Shown: positions 15,354 to 21,914, counted from the first letter of the stretch. The stretch is DNA of 24,835 nucleotides from an uncultured Collinsella sp. (GCA_900547765.1 URIA01000033.1:1-24835); one strand, 5' to 3'. The notes: a model not told the origin generated them from the letters alone. Made by a program: numbers and translations.

Positions 15354-15803
15354 ATGGTTAAGATCAATCGAAAATGGGCGGTTGTAACCTGCCTGATGGC
15401 ACTCTTGATCTGGGGCAATTCGCTGGTTCCCGGCTCGGGGTCGGGCTCGCTGAGCCTGACGGTCATGGAAGCTATCCGCGGTTTCCTGCACGGCGTGGGA
15501 CTTCCATATGAATGGGTGACCAACTTTGTTGTTCGCAAGTGCGCTCATTTTACCGAGTACATGGTGCTTGGCATCTTGGCGACGCACGCCTTTGACCTCG
15601 AAGGCCGACGCACGTTTGATGTGTTGCTACCCACGGCGGTGTTCTTGTTGCTTGTCCCCTCTATCGACGAGACGATCCAGCTTTTTGTGCCCGGTCGCGC
15701 CGGCATGATTACCGATGTGATGATCGACTGCTGCGGGGCGACGACGGGCGTCGCGCTTCGATATCTCTTACGGTCGCTGATATGTACCAAAAAGGCCGCC
15801 TAG
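15354..15803 (+). CDS. VanZ-like family membrane protein
   Basis: The 149-aa protein matches the VanZ-like pattern: an N-terminal TM helix (WAVVTCLMALLIWGNSLVPG), the conserved RKCAHFTEYMVLGIL block around the second helix, then PSIDETIQLFVPGRAGMITDVMIDCCGATTG leading into the last helix. VanZ itself gives low-level teicoplanin resistance in enterococci, but most members are housekeeping envelope proteins of unknown role, and nothing here (no vanHAX genes) points to a resistance cluster. Its GGAGG ribosome site overlaps the end of the upstream gene, which suggests co-transcription and perhaps coupled translation. The last codons form the left arm of the terminator stem. Confidence 0.88.
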   Translation: MVKINRKWAVVTCLMALLIWGNSLVPGSGSGSLSLTVMEAIRGFLHGVGLPYEWVTNFVVRKCAHFTEYMVLGILATHAFDLEGRRTFDVLLPTAVFLLLVPSIDETIQLFVPGRAGMITDVMIDCCGATTGVALRYLLRSLICTKKAA

Positions 15804-15831
15804 GACGTTTTGCTTGGTCCTAGGCGGCCTT
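15792..15831. terminator. Bidirectional terminator between vanZ-like gene and sugar kinase
   Basis: A perfect 15-bp stem AAGGCCGCCTAGGAC with its complement (15792-15806 and 15817-15831) and a 10-nt loop. It includes the vanZ-like stop codon. The T run is better on the minus strand (CCTTTTTGG), so it fits as terminator for the convergent kinase as well. Confidence 0.82.
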
Positions 15832-15917
15832 GTGCGTTTGAGGGCCTCTGCGGGGCGTGACGGTTTTGTCCGGGCGTTTTGCGAGCTTGGCTACGCCGTG
15901 CGCCGTTGATGCACCCT

Positions 15918-16808
15918 TTACTGGAGCGCCTGGGCGCCCAGGGCCAGGCAGCCCATGATGCCCTGCTTGCCCTCGAGGCTGTTGTTGACAATGTAGGTAT
16001 CGATGTCGTTGACCTCGGGCGTGACGATATAGCCGTTGAGCATCTCGGCGCACTTTTTGCGTGCAAGCGGCACGATGGGGGTGTGGTCGGCCACGCCGCC
16101 GCCGATGATAATCTTTTGCGGTGCGTAGCACAGCGTGTAGGTCATGAGCGCCTGTGCCAGATAGCCTGCGAGCAGGTCCATGGCCTCCGGGTCATCGGCC
16201 ATGTCTCCGGCGCTCTTGCCATCCCAACGCTTTTTAACGCCGGGACCGGCGATGAGGCCCTCGAGGCAGTTGTCGTGGAAGGGACAGGCACTGTGCTCGC
16301 CGATGGTGTCGCGCGGGTCGCGTGTGACCAGGATGTGGCCGGCCTCGGGATGCATCATGCCGTGCACGAGCTTGCCTCCCGAGAGCACGCCGGCGCCCAC
16401 ACCGGTGCCGATGGTCAGGTAGACCACGTCGGTGAGGCCCTGGGCGCAACCAAAAGTGACCTCGCCCAGGCAGGCGACGTTGACGTCGGTATCGTAGCCA
16501 CAGGGAATATTGAGCTCGTTTTGGATGGTGCCCAGCAGGTCGAAGTAGCGCCATGCCGTTTTGGGCGTCTCCAGGATCTTGCCGTATTGGGGCGAGGCGG
16601 GGTTGACCGCGGTGGGGCCAAAGGCGCCGATGCCCAGCGCGGCGATGCCCTTGTTGGCAAACCATGCATTGACGGCCTCAACGGTCTCCTGCGGGGTCGT
16701 GGTCGCGATCTGCTCGCGCTCCAGGACCGTACCGTCTGCATAGCCCGTGGCGCAGACCATCTTGGTGCCGCCGGCCTCGAGCGCTCCGATAAGCTGCTGC
16801 TCTGCCAT
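15918..16808 (-). CDS. ROK-family fructokinase-type sugar kinase
   Basis: The 296-aa protein shows ATP-binding GALEAGGTK (residues 8-16), IGAFGP, the STPK-like block ETPKTAW, catalytic Asp-108 in YDTDVN, the second ATP loop TIGTGVGAG (132-140), and the ROK zinc site H158, C175, H178, C181 (HPEAGHI and CPFHDNC). The GALEAGGTK start with the SPQYGKI-TPK block is typical of the fructokinase (EC 2.7.1.4) branch (YdhR/GmuE/ScrK type) rather than glucokinase or the NagC-type repressors, and there is no N-terminal DNA-binding domain. It phosphorylates a hexose in the cytoplasm, probably fructose or mannose. AGAGGAA precedes the ATG at 16808. No transporter gene is adjacent. Confidence 0.88.
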   Translation of the reverse strand: MAEQQLIGALEAGGTKMVCATGYADGTVLEREQIATTTPQETVEAVNAWFANKGIAALGIGAFGPTAVNPASPQYGKILETPKTAWRYFDLLGTIQNELNIPCGYDTDVNVACLGEVTFGCAQGLTDVVYLTIGTGVGAGVLSGGKLVHGMMHPEAGHILVTRDPRDTIGEHSACPFHDNCLEGLIAGPGVKKRWDGKSAGDMADDPEAMDLLAGYLAQALMTYTLCYAPQKIIIGGGVADHTPIVPLARKKCAEMLNGYIVTPEVNDIDTYIVNNSLEGKQGIMGCLALGAQALQ

Positions 16809-16846
16809 AGTGTTCCTCTCTCTGGGACGAGTTGCTCCGTGACTAA

Positions 16847-16874
16847 AGTATAGAGCTCTAAACCATTTAAGAAA
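16847..16874 (-). promoter_or_regulatory. Candidate promoter of the sugar kinase gene
   Basis: On the minus strand TATACT (16847-16852) lies about 40 nt upstream of the start. The best -35, TTTCTT at 16869-16874 with a 16-nt spacer, is poor, so only the -10 carries weight. Confidence 0.35.
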
Positions 16875-16887
16875 GCGCTATAAAAAG

Positions 16888-16920
16888 AAGCCTCGCAACG
16901 CGGCGGGCGGTGCGAGGCGT
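16888..16920 (-). terminator. Terminator of the aminotransferase gene
   Basis: GCCTCGCA/TGCGAGGC stem (16890-16897 and 16911-16918) with a 13-nt loop, followed on the minus strand by TTCTTTTTATA. It lies just downstream of the aminotransferase stop. Confidence 0.8.
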
Positions 16921-16949
16921 CTTTGGTTGCTTTAGTTGCCGGGCCGTCC

Positions 16950-18131
16950 TTACCCGCGCGGCTTGATTTTATCACGTAGCGATTTGAGGTTCTCCAGCGC
17001 CGCGTTGAGCGTCTCGTCTCGCTTGGCAAAGTGGAAACGGATCAGATGGTTGACGGGCTCGCGGAAGAAGCTCGAGCCGGGCACGGCGCCCACGCCCACC
17101 TTAGACGCGAGGTCTTCGCAGAATTCGAGGTCGCTGTCATAGCCAAACTCAGAGATATCCATCATGACGTAGTAGGCGCCCTGCGGCACGTTATGCTCAA
17201 GACCGATGCTATCGAGCCCCTGGCAGAACAGATCGCGCTTGGCTGTATACAGGTCGAGGACCTCATCGTAATAGCTGTCGTCGAAGTTGAGGGCGGTAAC
17301 GACGGCCTCCTGCAGGGGAGCGGCGGCACCCACGGTGAGGAAGTCGTGGACCTTCTTGATGCGCTCGGTGATCTGGGCCGGGGCAATGGTGTAGCCCAGA
17401 CGCCAGCCGGTGATGGAGTACGTCTTGGACAGCGAGCTGCAGCTGATGGTTCGCTCGAACATGCCGGGCAGCGTGGCCATATAGACGTGCTCGTGGGGCG
17501 CGTAGACGATGTGCTCGTACACCTCATCGGTGATGCAGTAGGCGTCGTACTTTTTGCAGAGGTCGGCGATAAAGGCGAGCTCCTCGCGCGTAAAGACCTT
17601 GCCGCAGGGGTTGGAAGGGTTGCACAGGACGATGGCCTTGGGATCATTGTCGCGGAAGGCCGCCTCGAGGACCTCGCGATCGAAGTCGAACGTGGGCGGG
17701 TTGAGCGGCACATAGATGGGCTCGGCACCTGAGAGGATGGTATCGGCGCCGTAGTTCTCGTAGAACGGCGAGAAGATGACGACCTTGTCGCCGGGGTTCG
17801 TAACCGTCATCATGGCGGCCATCATGGCCTCGGTGGAGCCACAGGTGACCACGATGTTCTGGTTGGGGTCGACCGGCATGCCCATAAAGTGCTCCTGCTT
17901 GGCAGCGAGCGCCTCGCGCATGGCCTGGGAGCCCCAGGTGATGGAGTACTGGTGATAGAGCGGCTTGGGGTCGCTGGCGATGGCGCTCAGGCTGTTGAGC
18001 AGCTGCGCCGGGGGATCGAAGTCAGGGAAGCCCTGCGAGAGGTTGACGGCGTCGTACTTATTGGAGATGCGTGTCATGCGGCGGATGACTGAATCGGTGA
18101 ATGTTGCCGTGCGATTGGAGAGTTCTTTCAT
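16950..18131 (-). CDS. Class I/II PLP-dependent aminotransferase
   Basis: The 393-aa protein is a fold-type I aminotransferase: substrate-end motif NLSQGFPDFDPP, NYGADTI, NPSNPCGKVFTREEL with the PLP-contacting Asn, ITDEVYEHIVY with the PLP Asp and Tyr, and SLSKTYSITGWRLGY with the Schiff-base Lys-236. The NLSQGFPDFDPP start and overall pattern fit the methionine/kynurenine/aspartate-type subgroup (YbdL/KAT-like), which moves amino groups from amino acids to 2-oxo acids; the preferred substrate cannot be told. The ATG at 18131 is favoured over an ATG 18 nt upstream because GAAAGGA sits 6 nt before it and the conserved part starts soon after. It is a single gene transcribed away from the tRNA pair, with its own terminator. 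Confidence 0.9.
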   Translation of the reverse strand: MKELSNRTATFTDSVIRRMTRISNKYDAVNLSQGFPDFDPPAQLLNSLSAIASDPKPLYHQYSITWGSQAMREALAAKQEHFMGMPVDPNQNIVVTCGSTEAMMAAMMTVTNPGDKVVIFSPFYENYGADTILSGAEPIYVPLNPPTFDFDREVLEAAFRDNDPKAIVLCNPSNPCGKVFTREELAFIADLCKKYDAYCITDEVYEHIVYAPHEHVYMATLPGMFERTISCSSLSKTYSITGWRLGYTIAPAQITERIKKVHDFLTVGAAAPLQEAVVTALNFDDSYYDEVLDLYTAKRDLFCQGLDSIGLEHNVPQGAYYVMMDISEFGYDSDLEFCEDLASKVGVGAVPGSSFFREPVNHLIRFHFAKRDETLNAALENLKSLRDKIKPRG

Positions 18132-18240
18132 GACGGTCCTTTCGAACATCGGGGTGGGGCAAGTTTACTCCTATGAAACCGGTGGGAAATGCTCGAAATG
18201 GATCCGAAAAACTCTTTTCAAAATTCTTGAAAATTGGGGC

Positions 18241-18269
18241 TTGCATCGCGTGGCGTTCCTTGCAATAAT
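18241..18269 (+). promoter_or_regulatory. Promoter of the tRNA-His / tRNA-Lys unit
   Basis: TTGCAT (18241-18246), 17-nt spacer, AATAAT (18264-18269), placed 27 nt before the first tRNA. Confidence 0.7.
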
Positions 18270-18295
18270 AGTCGAGCGCGAAGCGCACAGGACAC

Positions 18296-18373
18296 GGTGG
18301 GTGTAGCTCAGTTGGCTAGAGCGACGGGTTGTGGTCCCGTAGGTCGAGGGTTCGAGTCCCTTTACCCACCCCA
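18296..18373 (+). tRNA. tRNA-His (GUG)
   Basis: A full cloverleaf is visible: acceptor GTGGGTG with TACCCAC, D arm GCTC/GAGC, anticodon stem ACGGG/CCCGT with loop TTGTGGT (anticodon GTG), T arm GAGGG-TTCGAGT-CCCTT. The encoded G at 18296 (G-1) opposite discriminator C is the tRNA-His identity mark. The 3' CCA is encoded (18371-18373). Confidence 0.96.
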
Positions 18374-18395
18374 GTTCTTGCTTCGTGTTGATATC

Positions 18396-18471
18396 GGGTC
18401 GTTAGCTCAGTTGGTAGAGCAGGGGACTCTTAATCCCAAGGTCCAGGGTTCGACCCCCTGACGGCCCACCA
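18396..18471 (+). tRNA. tRNA-Lys (CUU)
   Basis: Acceptor GGGTCGT pairs with ACGGCCC, the D arm is standard, the anticodon loop CTCTTAA gives CTT, T arm CCAGGGTTCGACCCCCTG-type, CCA encoded (18469-18471). The outermost anticodon-stem pair is a G-A mismatch. It lies 22 nt after tRNA-His, with a terminator directly after it. The integrase gene just downstream makes its 3' end the likely attachment site. Confidence 0.95.
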
Positions 18472-18481
18472 AAGAACGTGC

Positions 18482-18510
18482 AGGTCAGCGCTTCGGCGCT
18501 GACCTTTTTT
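18482..18510 (+). terminator. Terminator of the tRNA unit
   Basis: AGGTCAGCGC-TTCG-GCGCTGACCT (18482-18505), a 10-bp stem with a UUCG tetraloop, followed by T residues. An excellent terminator 10 nt after tRNA-Lys. Confidence 0.93.
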
Positions 18511-18557
18511 GTTTTCCGAGAAGCCAATTCATAACCGTCCGTTACCGTTCGCGTTTT

Positions 18558-18595
18558 ACGCCCCCTGCCGTTTATGCGCGGCAGGGGGCGTTTTA
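18558..18595 (+). terminator. Second stem-loop between tRNA-Lys and integrase
   Basis: ACGCCCCCTGCCG (18558-18570) pairs perfectly with CGGCAGGGGGCGT (18579-18591), 8-nt loop, followed by TTTAT on the plus strand. On the minus strand it has no T tract, so it is a poor terminator for the integrase. Confidence 0.65.
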
Positions 18596-18631
18596 TGCAT
18601 TTAGCAGGTAGCGGACCTAGGGAACGCCGTT

Positions 18632-19870
18632 TTAGAGCGTCTCGGCGCTGCGACCGGTGCCATTAAAACCGCCGTCTGCGCCGCCGCCCTCGACGATCTG
18701 CAGTGCGCGCCCGACCTGCCTGGCGGCCTTCTCGCGCTCCGCGAGGCCTGGCTTTATGTAATGGCGGTAATCTGTCCCCAGGTCCGAATGTCCGTGCAGA
18801 TCCATGATGCTCAGCGGGTCGACCTCGGTCGCCGCCATGATGGTCTCGGACGTGTGGCGCAGGGCCTTTGGCGGGATATACCGCAGGTCATGGCGTACGC
18901 ACATGCGCCGCCAGGCGCGCACGAGGTTGTCGCCGCGCATGTTCACGATGCGTTGCCCGCTCCATTCGCGTACCTGCTCCGTAACCGAAGTGCCGCCCTC
19001 GACGGTTATGCTCGGGCGCAACTCGTCCATGATCTGGTGCAGGCGCTCGCGGCCCGCCAATAAAACCGGCACAGTGCGCACGGAATGGGCGTTCTTGGTC
19101 TCCTTCACGCCGTCCTCGTCCGTGTACGCGCGGCAGACCTCGATGTACTCCGACACGGTCGGCTTGCCCGTGGCGAAGTCGTAGGTCGTGGTGACCTTGA
19201 GGTCGCACGGGCGCACCGCCAGTGCCTCCTCCTTGCGCAGGCCGCTCAGGCCCAGAATCAAGTAGGCGTTCATGACCAGGTCGGCGCGGTCGTCGCTGGC
19301 GGCGAGCCTGCGCAGCGCCTCGGCGGCCTCGGGGATACTCCACGGCTCCACGGGCGCCTGCTTGGCCTTGGGCGCGATGACGCGCCGGCGGAAGGGCTCC
19401 ACCGTCACCCAGCCGTCGTCGAAGGCTCGGCGCATGACGGCGCGCAGCGTCGTCTTGGTCTTTGCCGGCGCACCCGAGCGCTCGATGCAGCTTCGCATCA
19501 TGTCGTGGGTTATCTCGGAGATGTCGATGCTCCCCAGGACGGGGGAGATGTAGTTGCACATCTGCCCGTCGTACTCGCGCAGGCTCGCTTTGGAGCGCGG
19601 CTTGCCGCGGTTGCTGGGGGAGTCGCGGAAAACTCCCCAGTAGTACATGTCGAGCGTCACGCCCGCGTGCGCCGCCTGGGACACACCCAGCTCCTGCGCG
19701 AGCTGGGCGATGGCGATATCGGCCTCGGTCTCGGTGCCGTATACGGTGCGCGACACGCGGCGCACGTGGCCGTCCGCGCGGAAGCCCGCCTGCACGCGGA
19801 TCACCCACTTGCCGGGCGCGACCTCGCGCTTGGAGCCGAGTTTTGACCTTGAAGTATCGTTGGTTGCCAT
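18632..19870 (-). CDS. int: Tyrosine-type site-specific integrase
   Basis: The 412-aa recombinase cuts and rejoins attachment sites through a phosphotyrosine link. N-terminal AP2-like arm-binding part (about 10-60, GKWVIRVQAGFRADGHVRRVSRTV), SAM-like core-binding domain (about 70-160), and catalytic domain with Arg-212 in LSGLRKEEAL, a Lys in the beta-hairpin (K257/K259), box II KALR at 335-338 (Lys in the usual first His position, Arg-338 catalytic), His-361 in HGHSDLG, and nucleophile Tyr-371 in RHYIKP. The start at 19870 (MATNDTS) is taken because GCAGGA lies 8 nt upstream; longer versions would run into the hairpin upstream. The 3' end faces tRNA-Lys 160 nt away, as expected for tRNA-integrating elements. 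Confidence 0.93.
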   Translation of the reverse strand: MATNDTSRSKLGSKREVAPGKWVIRVQAGFRADGHVRRVSRTVYGTETEADIAIAQLAQELGVSQAAHAGVTLDMYYWGVFRDSPSNRGKPRSKASLREYDGQMCNYISPVLGSIDISEITHDMMRSCIERSGAPAKTKTTLRAVMRRAFDDGWVTVEPFRRRVIAPKAKQAPVEPWSIPEAAEALRRLAASDDRADLVMNAYLILGLSGLRKEEALAVRPCDLKVTTTYDFATGKPTVSEYIEVCRAYTDEDGVKETKNAHSVRTVPVLLAGRERLHQIMDELRPSITVEGGTSVTEQVREWSGQRIVNMRGDNLVRAWRRMCVRHDLRYIPPKALRHTSETIMAATEVDPLSIMDLHGHSDLGTDYRHYIKPGLAEREKAARQVGRALQIVEGGGADGGFNGTGRSAETL

Positions 19871-19908
19871 ATAATGGTCCTGCCTTTCCCTTTTGCCGGA
19901 GGGCATAT

Positions 19909-19949
19909 GCCCCGTGCGGATCCGCCAAGATTGCCGCACGGGGCTTTTT
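19909..19949 (+). terminator. Terminator-like stem-loop between hicB and int
   Basis: GCCCCGTGCGG (19909-19919) pairs perfectly with CCGCACGGGGC (19934-19944) and is followed on the plus strand by TTTTTG. No plus-strand gene precedes it, so it would stop antisense transcription coming out of int. Its loop and right arm belong to the direct repeat at 19917-19960. Confidence 0.6.
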
Positions 19950-19960
19950 GTTTGCGTTGA
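19917..19960 (+). repeat. Direct repeat flanking hicBA, left copy
   Basis: Begins with CGGATCCGCCAAGATTGCCG (19917-19936), identical to 20731-20750. Similarity continues through ACGGG, a T run and TTGA to 19960. This copy keeps the full stem that the right copy has partly lost. Confidence 0.75.
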
Positions 19961-19966
19961 GGCCGA

Positions 19967-20425
19967 CTACGCGACCGCGCGGCGCTTGGGCCTGCCCGAG
20001 CGGGGCGTGTCGATCAGGCGCGCCGCTATGCTCTCCACGGTCACGTAGGTGCGGCGGCCCTTGCGGTAGCCCGTAAGGATCCCCGAGTCGAGCATGTGGG
20101 TGATCCTGCCGGGGGAGACGGAGAGCCTGCGCGCGGCTTCGGCCGCCGAGACCGTCTCGCCCTCCACGATGTACCCCTCGTCCGTGGAGAAGGCGACCAT
20201 CATGGAGAGCCCGCCGTCTACGGGCTCGATGAACTCGGGCTCAGGCACGGCAAGACCGTCCTTCACGAGCGCGGCCACGTAGGTGCTCGCCGCGTCCACG
20301 GACTGCTCGGCGGCCTCGGCAATCGTGTCGCCGCAGGTGAAGCATCCCGGCAGTGAGGGAAACTCCACGTCGTAGCCGCCGTCCTCGTCGGGTGTGAGCA
20401 CTGCTTGGTAAACGTATGTCTTCAT
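19967..20425 (-). CDS. hicB: HicB-family antitoxin with excisionase-like HTH domain
   Basis: The 152-aa protein starts with the HicB fold (YVYQAVLTPDEDGGYDVEFP, then SLPGCFTCGDTIAEAAEQ, residues 4-41), which binds and neutralises HicA. A second domain at about 91-137 (TVSAAEAARRLSVSPGRITH, GYRKGRRTYVTVESI) reads as an excisionase/MerR-like winged helix, where HicB antitoxins more often carry a ribbon-helix-helix or Xre-type domain. The tail is basic (RSGRPKRR). ATG 20425 is used because the HicB fold begins directly there; an upstream in-frame ATG would overlap hicA. A GGGGG-containing leader precedes it. It lies 26 nt downstream of hicA, so toxin and antitoxin are cotranscribed with the toxin first, and the integrase gene follows. 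Confidence 0.87.
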   Translation of the reverse strand: MKTYVYQAVLTPDEDGGYDVEFPSLPGCFTCGDTIAEAAEQSVDAASTYVAALVKDGLAVPEPEFIEPVDGGLSMMVAFSTDEGYIVEGETVSAAEAARRLSVSPGRITHMLDSGILTGYRKGRRTYVTVESIAARLIDTPRSGRPKRRAVA

Positions 20426-20451
20426 ATCTTTCGACCCCCAAGGGGGCGGGG

Positions 20452-20640
20452 CTAGAGCCACCCCGCCGTCTTAGCTATCTTCCGGTACGTCCCTATCGGT
20501 ATCTCCTTCTTGGAGGTGGGCACGCTGATCTGGATTCCTTCCTTTCGCGCGACCACGTGGCTGCCCTTGCCGGTGTAGAGTGTCCAACCCTCCTTCTTGA
20601 ACCGCTTGAGCACCTGCGCGGGCTCCTGCTCCTTGGGCAT
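20452..20640 (-). CDS. hicA: HicA-family mRNA interferase toxin
   Basis: The 62-aa protein has the compact double-stranded-RNA-binding-like fold of HicA: VLKRFKKEGWTLYTGKGSH with catalytic His-28 in GSH, then ISVPTSKKEIPIGTYRKIAK and a closing GW. HicA enzymes cut mRNA independent of translation when HicB is lost. The start at 20640 is set by AAAGGAGGAG; the longer open frame upstream runs through the promoter. A good promoter lies 23 nt upstream, in DNA clearly richer in A/T than its surroundings. As part of the integrated element the pair likely stabilises the element against loss. Confidence 0.9.
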   Translation of the reverse strand: MPKEQEPAQVLKRFKKEGWTLYTGKGSHVVARKEGIQISVPTSKKEIPIGTYRKIAKTAGWL

Positions 20641-20662
20641 CTCTCCTCCTTTCGACAATTTA

Positions 20663-20691
20663 ATTATAAACAGTTGATAGTTAGCAATCAA
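20663..20691 (-). promoter_or_regulatory. hicAB promoter
   Basis: On the minus strand TTGATT (20686-20691), 17-nt spacer, perfect TATAAT (20663-20668), ending 22 nt before the hicA start codon. Confidence 0.8.
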
Positions 20692-20730
20692 GTAAATTAT
20701 CAAGTATTTACAGTTTTAAAATTGACCACA

Positions 20731-20773
20731 CGGATCCGCCAAGATTGCCGTACGGGTTTTCTTTGTGTCTTGA
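20731..20773 (+). repeat. Direct repeat flanking hicBA, right copy
   Basis: Shares CGGATCCGCCAAGATTGCCG (20731-20750) with the left copy and a further similar tail to TTGA at 20773. It lies 40 nt upstream of the hicA -35. The left stem arm is degenerate here, so it is not a good hairpin. Confidence 0.75.
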
Positions 20774-20797
20774 GCTGTCAAAGAATCTTTGACAGCT
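20773..20797. promoter_or_regulatory. Perfect 12-bp dyad, candidate operator
   Basis: AGCTGTCAAAGA (20773-20784), one central A, then the exact complement TCTTTGACAGCT (20786-20797). It lies in the intergenic region shared by hicA (minus) and the 96-aa gene (plus). Confidence 0.6.
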
Positions 20798-20811
20798 GGG
20801 GCGCCCGCTTT

Positions 20812-20829
20812 GGTTTTTCCGGAAAAACC
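20812..20829. promoter_or_regulatory. Perfect 18-bp palindrome
   Basis: GGTTTTTCCGGAAAAACC is its own complement. It lies 26 nt before CATAAT (20855-20860), a possible -10 for the 96-aa gene, so a bound protein would cover the -35 area. A partial extra half-site GAAAAACC follows at 20831. Confidence 0.55.
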
Positions 20830-20895
20830 TGAAAAACCCTGCCGTGCCGCGGGTCATAATCGTGATGAACACCATTCCCGCTCCCGGAGGTACCC

Positions 20896-21186
20896 ATGGC
20901 TCGCTATAGCGTCGGCGCATACACGTACGAGGACGATTCCCCCGACACGATGATCTACGACGGGCTCACGGGCATCCCGTTGAGCTTGGGGTACGAACTC
21001 GTGTCACAAGAGCGCGGGGACACCGTGAAGGTCGTCGCCCTGGGCGTGAAGGACGACACTACGGGTCCCGTCCCGTTTGCGACGCTCAGGCCGTGCGCGT
21101 ACTCCCTGGCATCCGAGTACGACGTGCGCGCCGTGAGGTGCCCGCAGACCGGGCAATGGGTCCTCATCGGGTACATGGGCGTCTAG
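20896..21186 (+). CDS. Hypothetical protein of the integrative element (96 aa)
   Basis: A 96-aa product starting with MARYSVGAYTYEDDSPDT and ending QWVLIGYMGV. The ribosome site CCCGGAGGTACCC fits the ATG at 20896. It is mostly beta-prone and acidic, with two cysteines (RPCAYS, VRCPQTGQW) near the end; no TM segment or known motif is visible. It is the only plus-strand gene between the integrase and the repressor, and its stop codon overlaps the stop of the convergent 198-aa gene by three bases. It is transcribed from the same palindrome-rich region as hicAB, in the opposite direction. I do not recognise a family. The position is one where temperate phages keep cargo expressed during lysogeny. 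Confidence 0.75.
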   Translation: MARYSVGAYTYEDDSPDTMIYDGLTGIPLSLGYELVSQERGDTVKVVALGVKDDTTGPVPFATLRPCAYSLASEYDVRAVRCPQTGQWVLIGYMGV

Positions 21187-21779
21187 AGGAAGCCCGCGAT
21201 CTTCCCGCCGATAGAGAGAATGCCGGCTACCAGCTCCCCACCCTTCTTCGCTATCTCCAATCCCTTGATCATGCGGTCGGCCAGCGATGCCTGGTCGCCA
21301 CGTTTTGCTGCCAATTCCATCTGAGCGAGGCATGCGGCGAGCGTGTCTTTGTCTTCCGTAGTGAGACCCTGGTCCGCAGCAATCGTCTCCATCAAGTTGT
21401 CGACGGACGCCCTCAGGGAAGATGAGGACGTCGAGCTCGAGCTTGAGGTCGCATTGCTGTCTGCGTGCTGCTCGACGCTCACGTTTGTCCTCGCCGTCGA
21501 GGACTTCATCTTCTCAATCTCATAACTCATGCGCCTGTCATCGGCGTACAGCTTCGCTTTCGCCTGTAGCCGTCGTATGTCCTCGGCGGCATCTTTCTTC
21601 CCGTATGACGACTGCCCGCCGATCGTCGCGCGGAACATCTTCAGGCCCACGCGGACCTTGGGCACTACTGTTTCTAGCGCCGACTCGATTCTCTTGGCCT
21701 CGCTTTCGAGGTTGTAGGAATCGGGGTTTGCTAGGATTTCCCCGCATTCCGCTATGAGCTCGTCAATTGCGTTGTCCAT
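21183..21779 (-). CDS. Hypothetical protein with Ser-rich linker and hydrophobic Gly-rich C terminus (198 aa)
   Basis: Residues 1-95 look helical and charged (AIDELIAECGEIL, ESEAKRIESALETV, DIRRLQAKAKLYADDRR). A serine run (about 108-121, SNATSSSSSTSSSS) forms a linker. A second helical part (124-178) leads to a short hydrophobic, glycine-rich end (GGELVAGILSIGGKIAGFL) that could be amphipathic or insert into a membrane. ATG 21779 is chosen for TAGGAG 9 nt upstream; the frame is open further up but that would cross a terminator hairpin. No enzyme motif is seen and no family is recognised. The site between integrase and repressor suits an immunity or superinfection-exclusion gene, but this rests on position only. 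Confidence 0.75.
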   Translation of the reverse strand: MDNAIDELIAECGEILANPDSYNLESEAKRIESALETVVPKVRVGLKMFRATIGGQSSYGKKDAAEDIRRLQAKAKLYADDRRMSYEIEKMKSSTARTNVSVEQHADSNATSSSSSTSSSSLRASVDNLMETIAADQGLTTEDKDTLAACLAQMELAAKRGDQASLADRMIKGLEIAKKGGELVAGILSIGGKIAGFL

Positions 21780-21798
21780 GAAATGTGCTCCTAAATGA

Positions 21799-21830
21799 AA
21801 AGGCGGTTGCCCCTTGGGACAGCCGCCTTT
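21799..21830 (-). terminator. Stem-loop between repressor gene and the 198-aa gene
   Basis: AAAGGCGG (21799-21806) pairs with CCGCCTTT (21823-21830), with additional pairing inside (TTGCCCC against GGGACAG, imperfect). On the minus strand it is followed by TTCATTT. It would end transcripts from the repressor or act as an attenuator for the 198-aa gene. Confidence 0.65.
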
Positions 21831-21914
21831 CCTTGGACGCGGGCCCCGTGGGGTCCCCGCGTCAATACCGCTGTCCAAATTACCGTTTGTCCTCGGCACG
21901 GTCAAGCCGATCAG

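Noticed and set aside
15354..15803. Glycopeptide resistance cluster suggested by the VanZ-like gene
   Set aside because: No vanS, vanR, vanH, vanA or vanX is nearby, and VanZ-like proteins are common without a resistance role.
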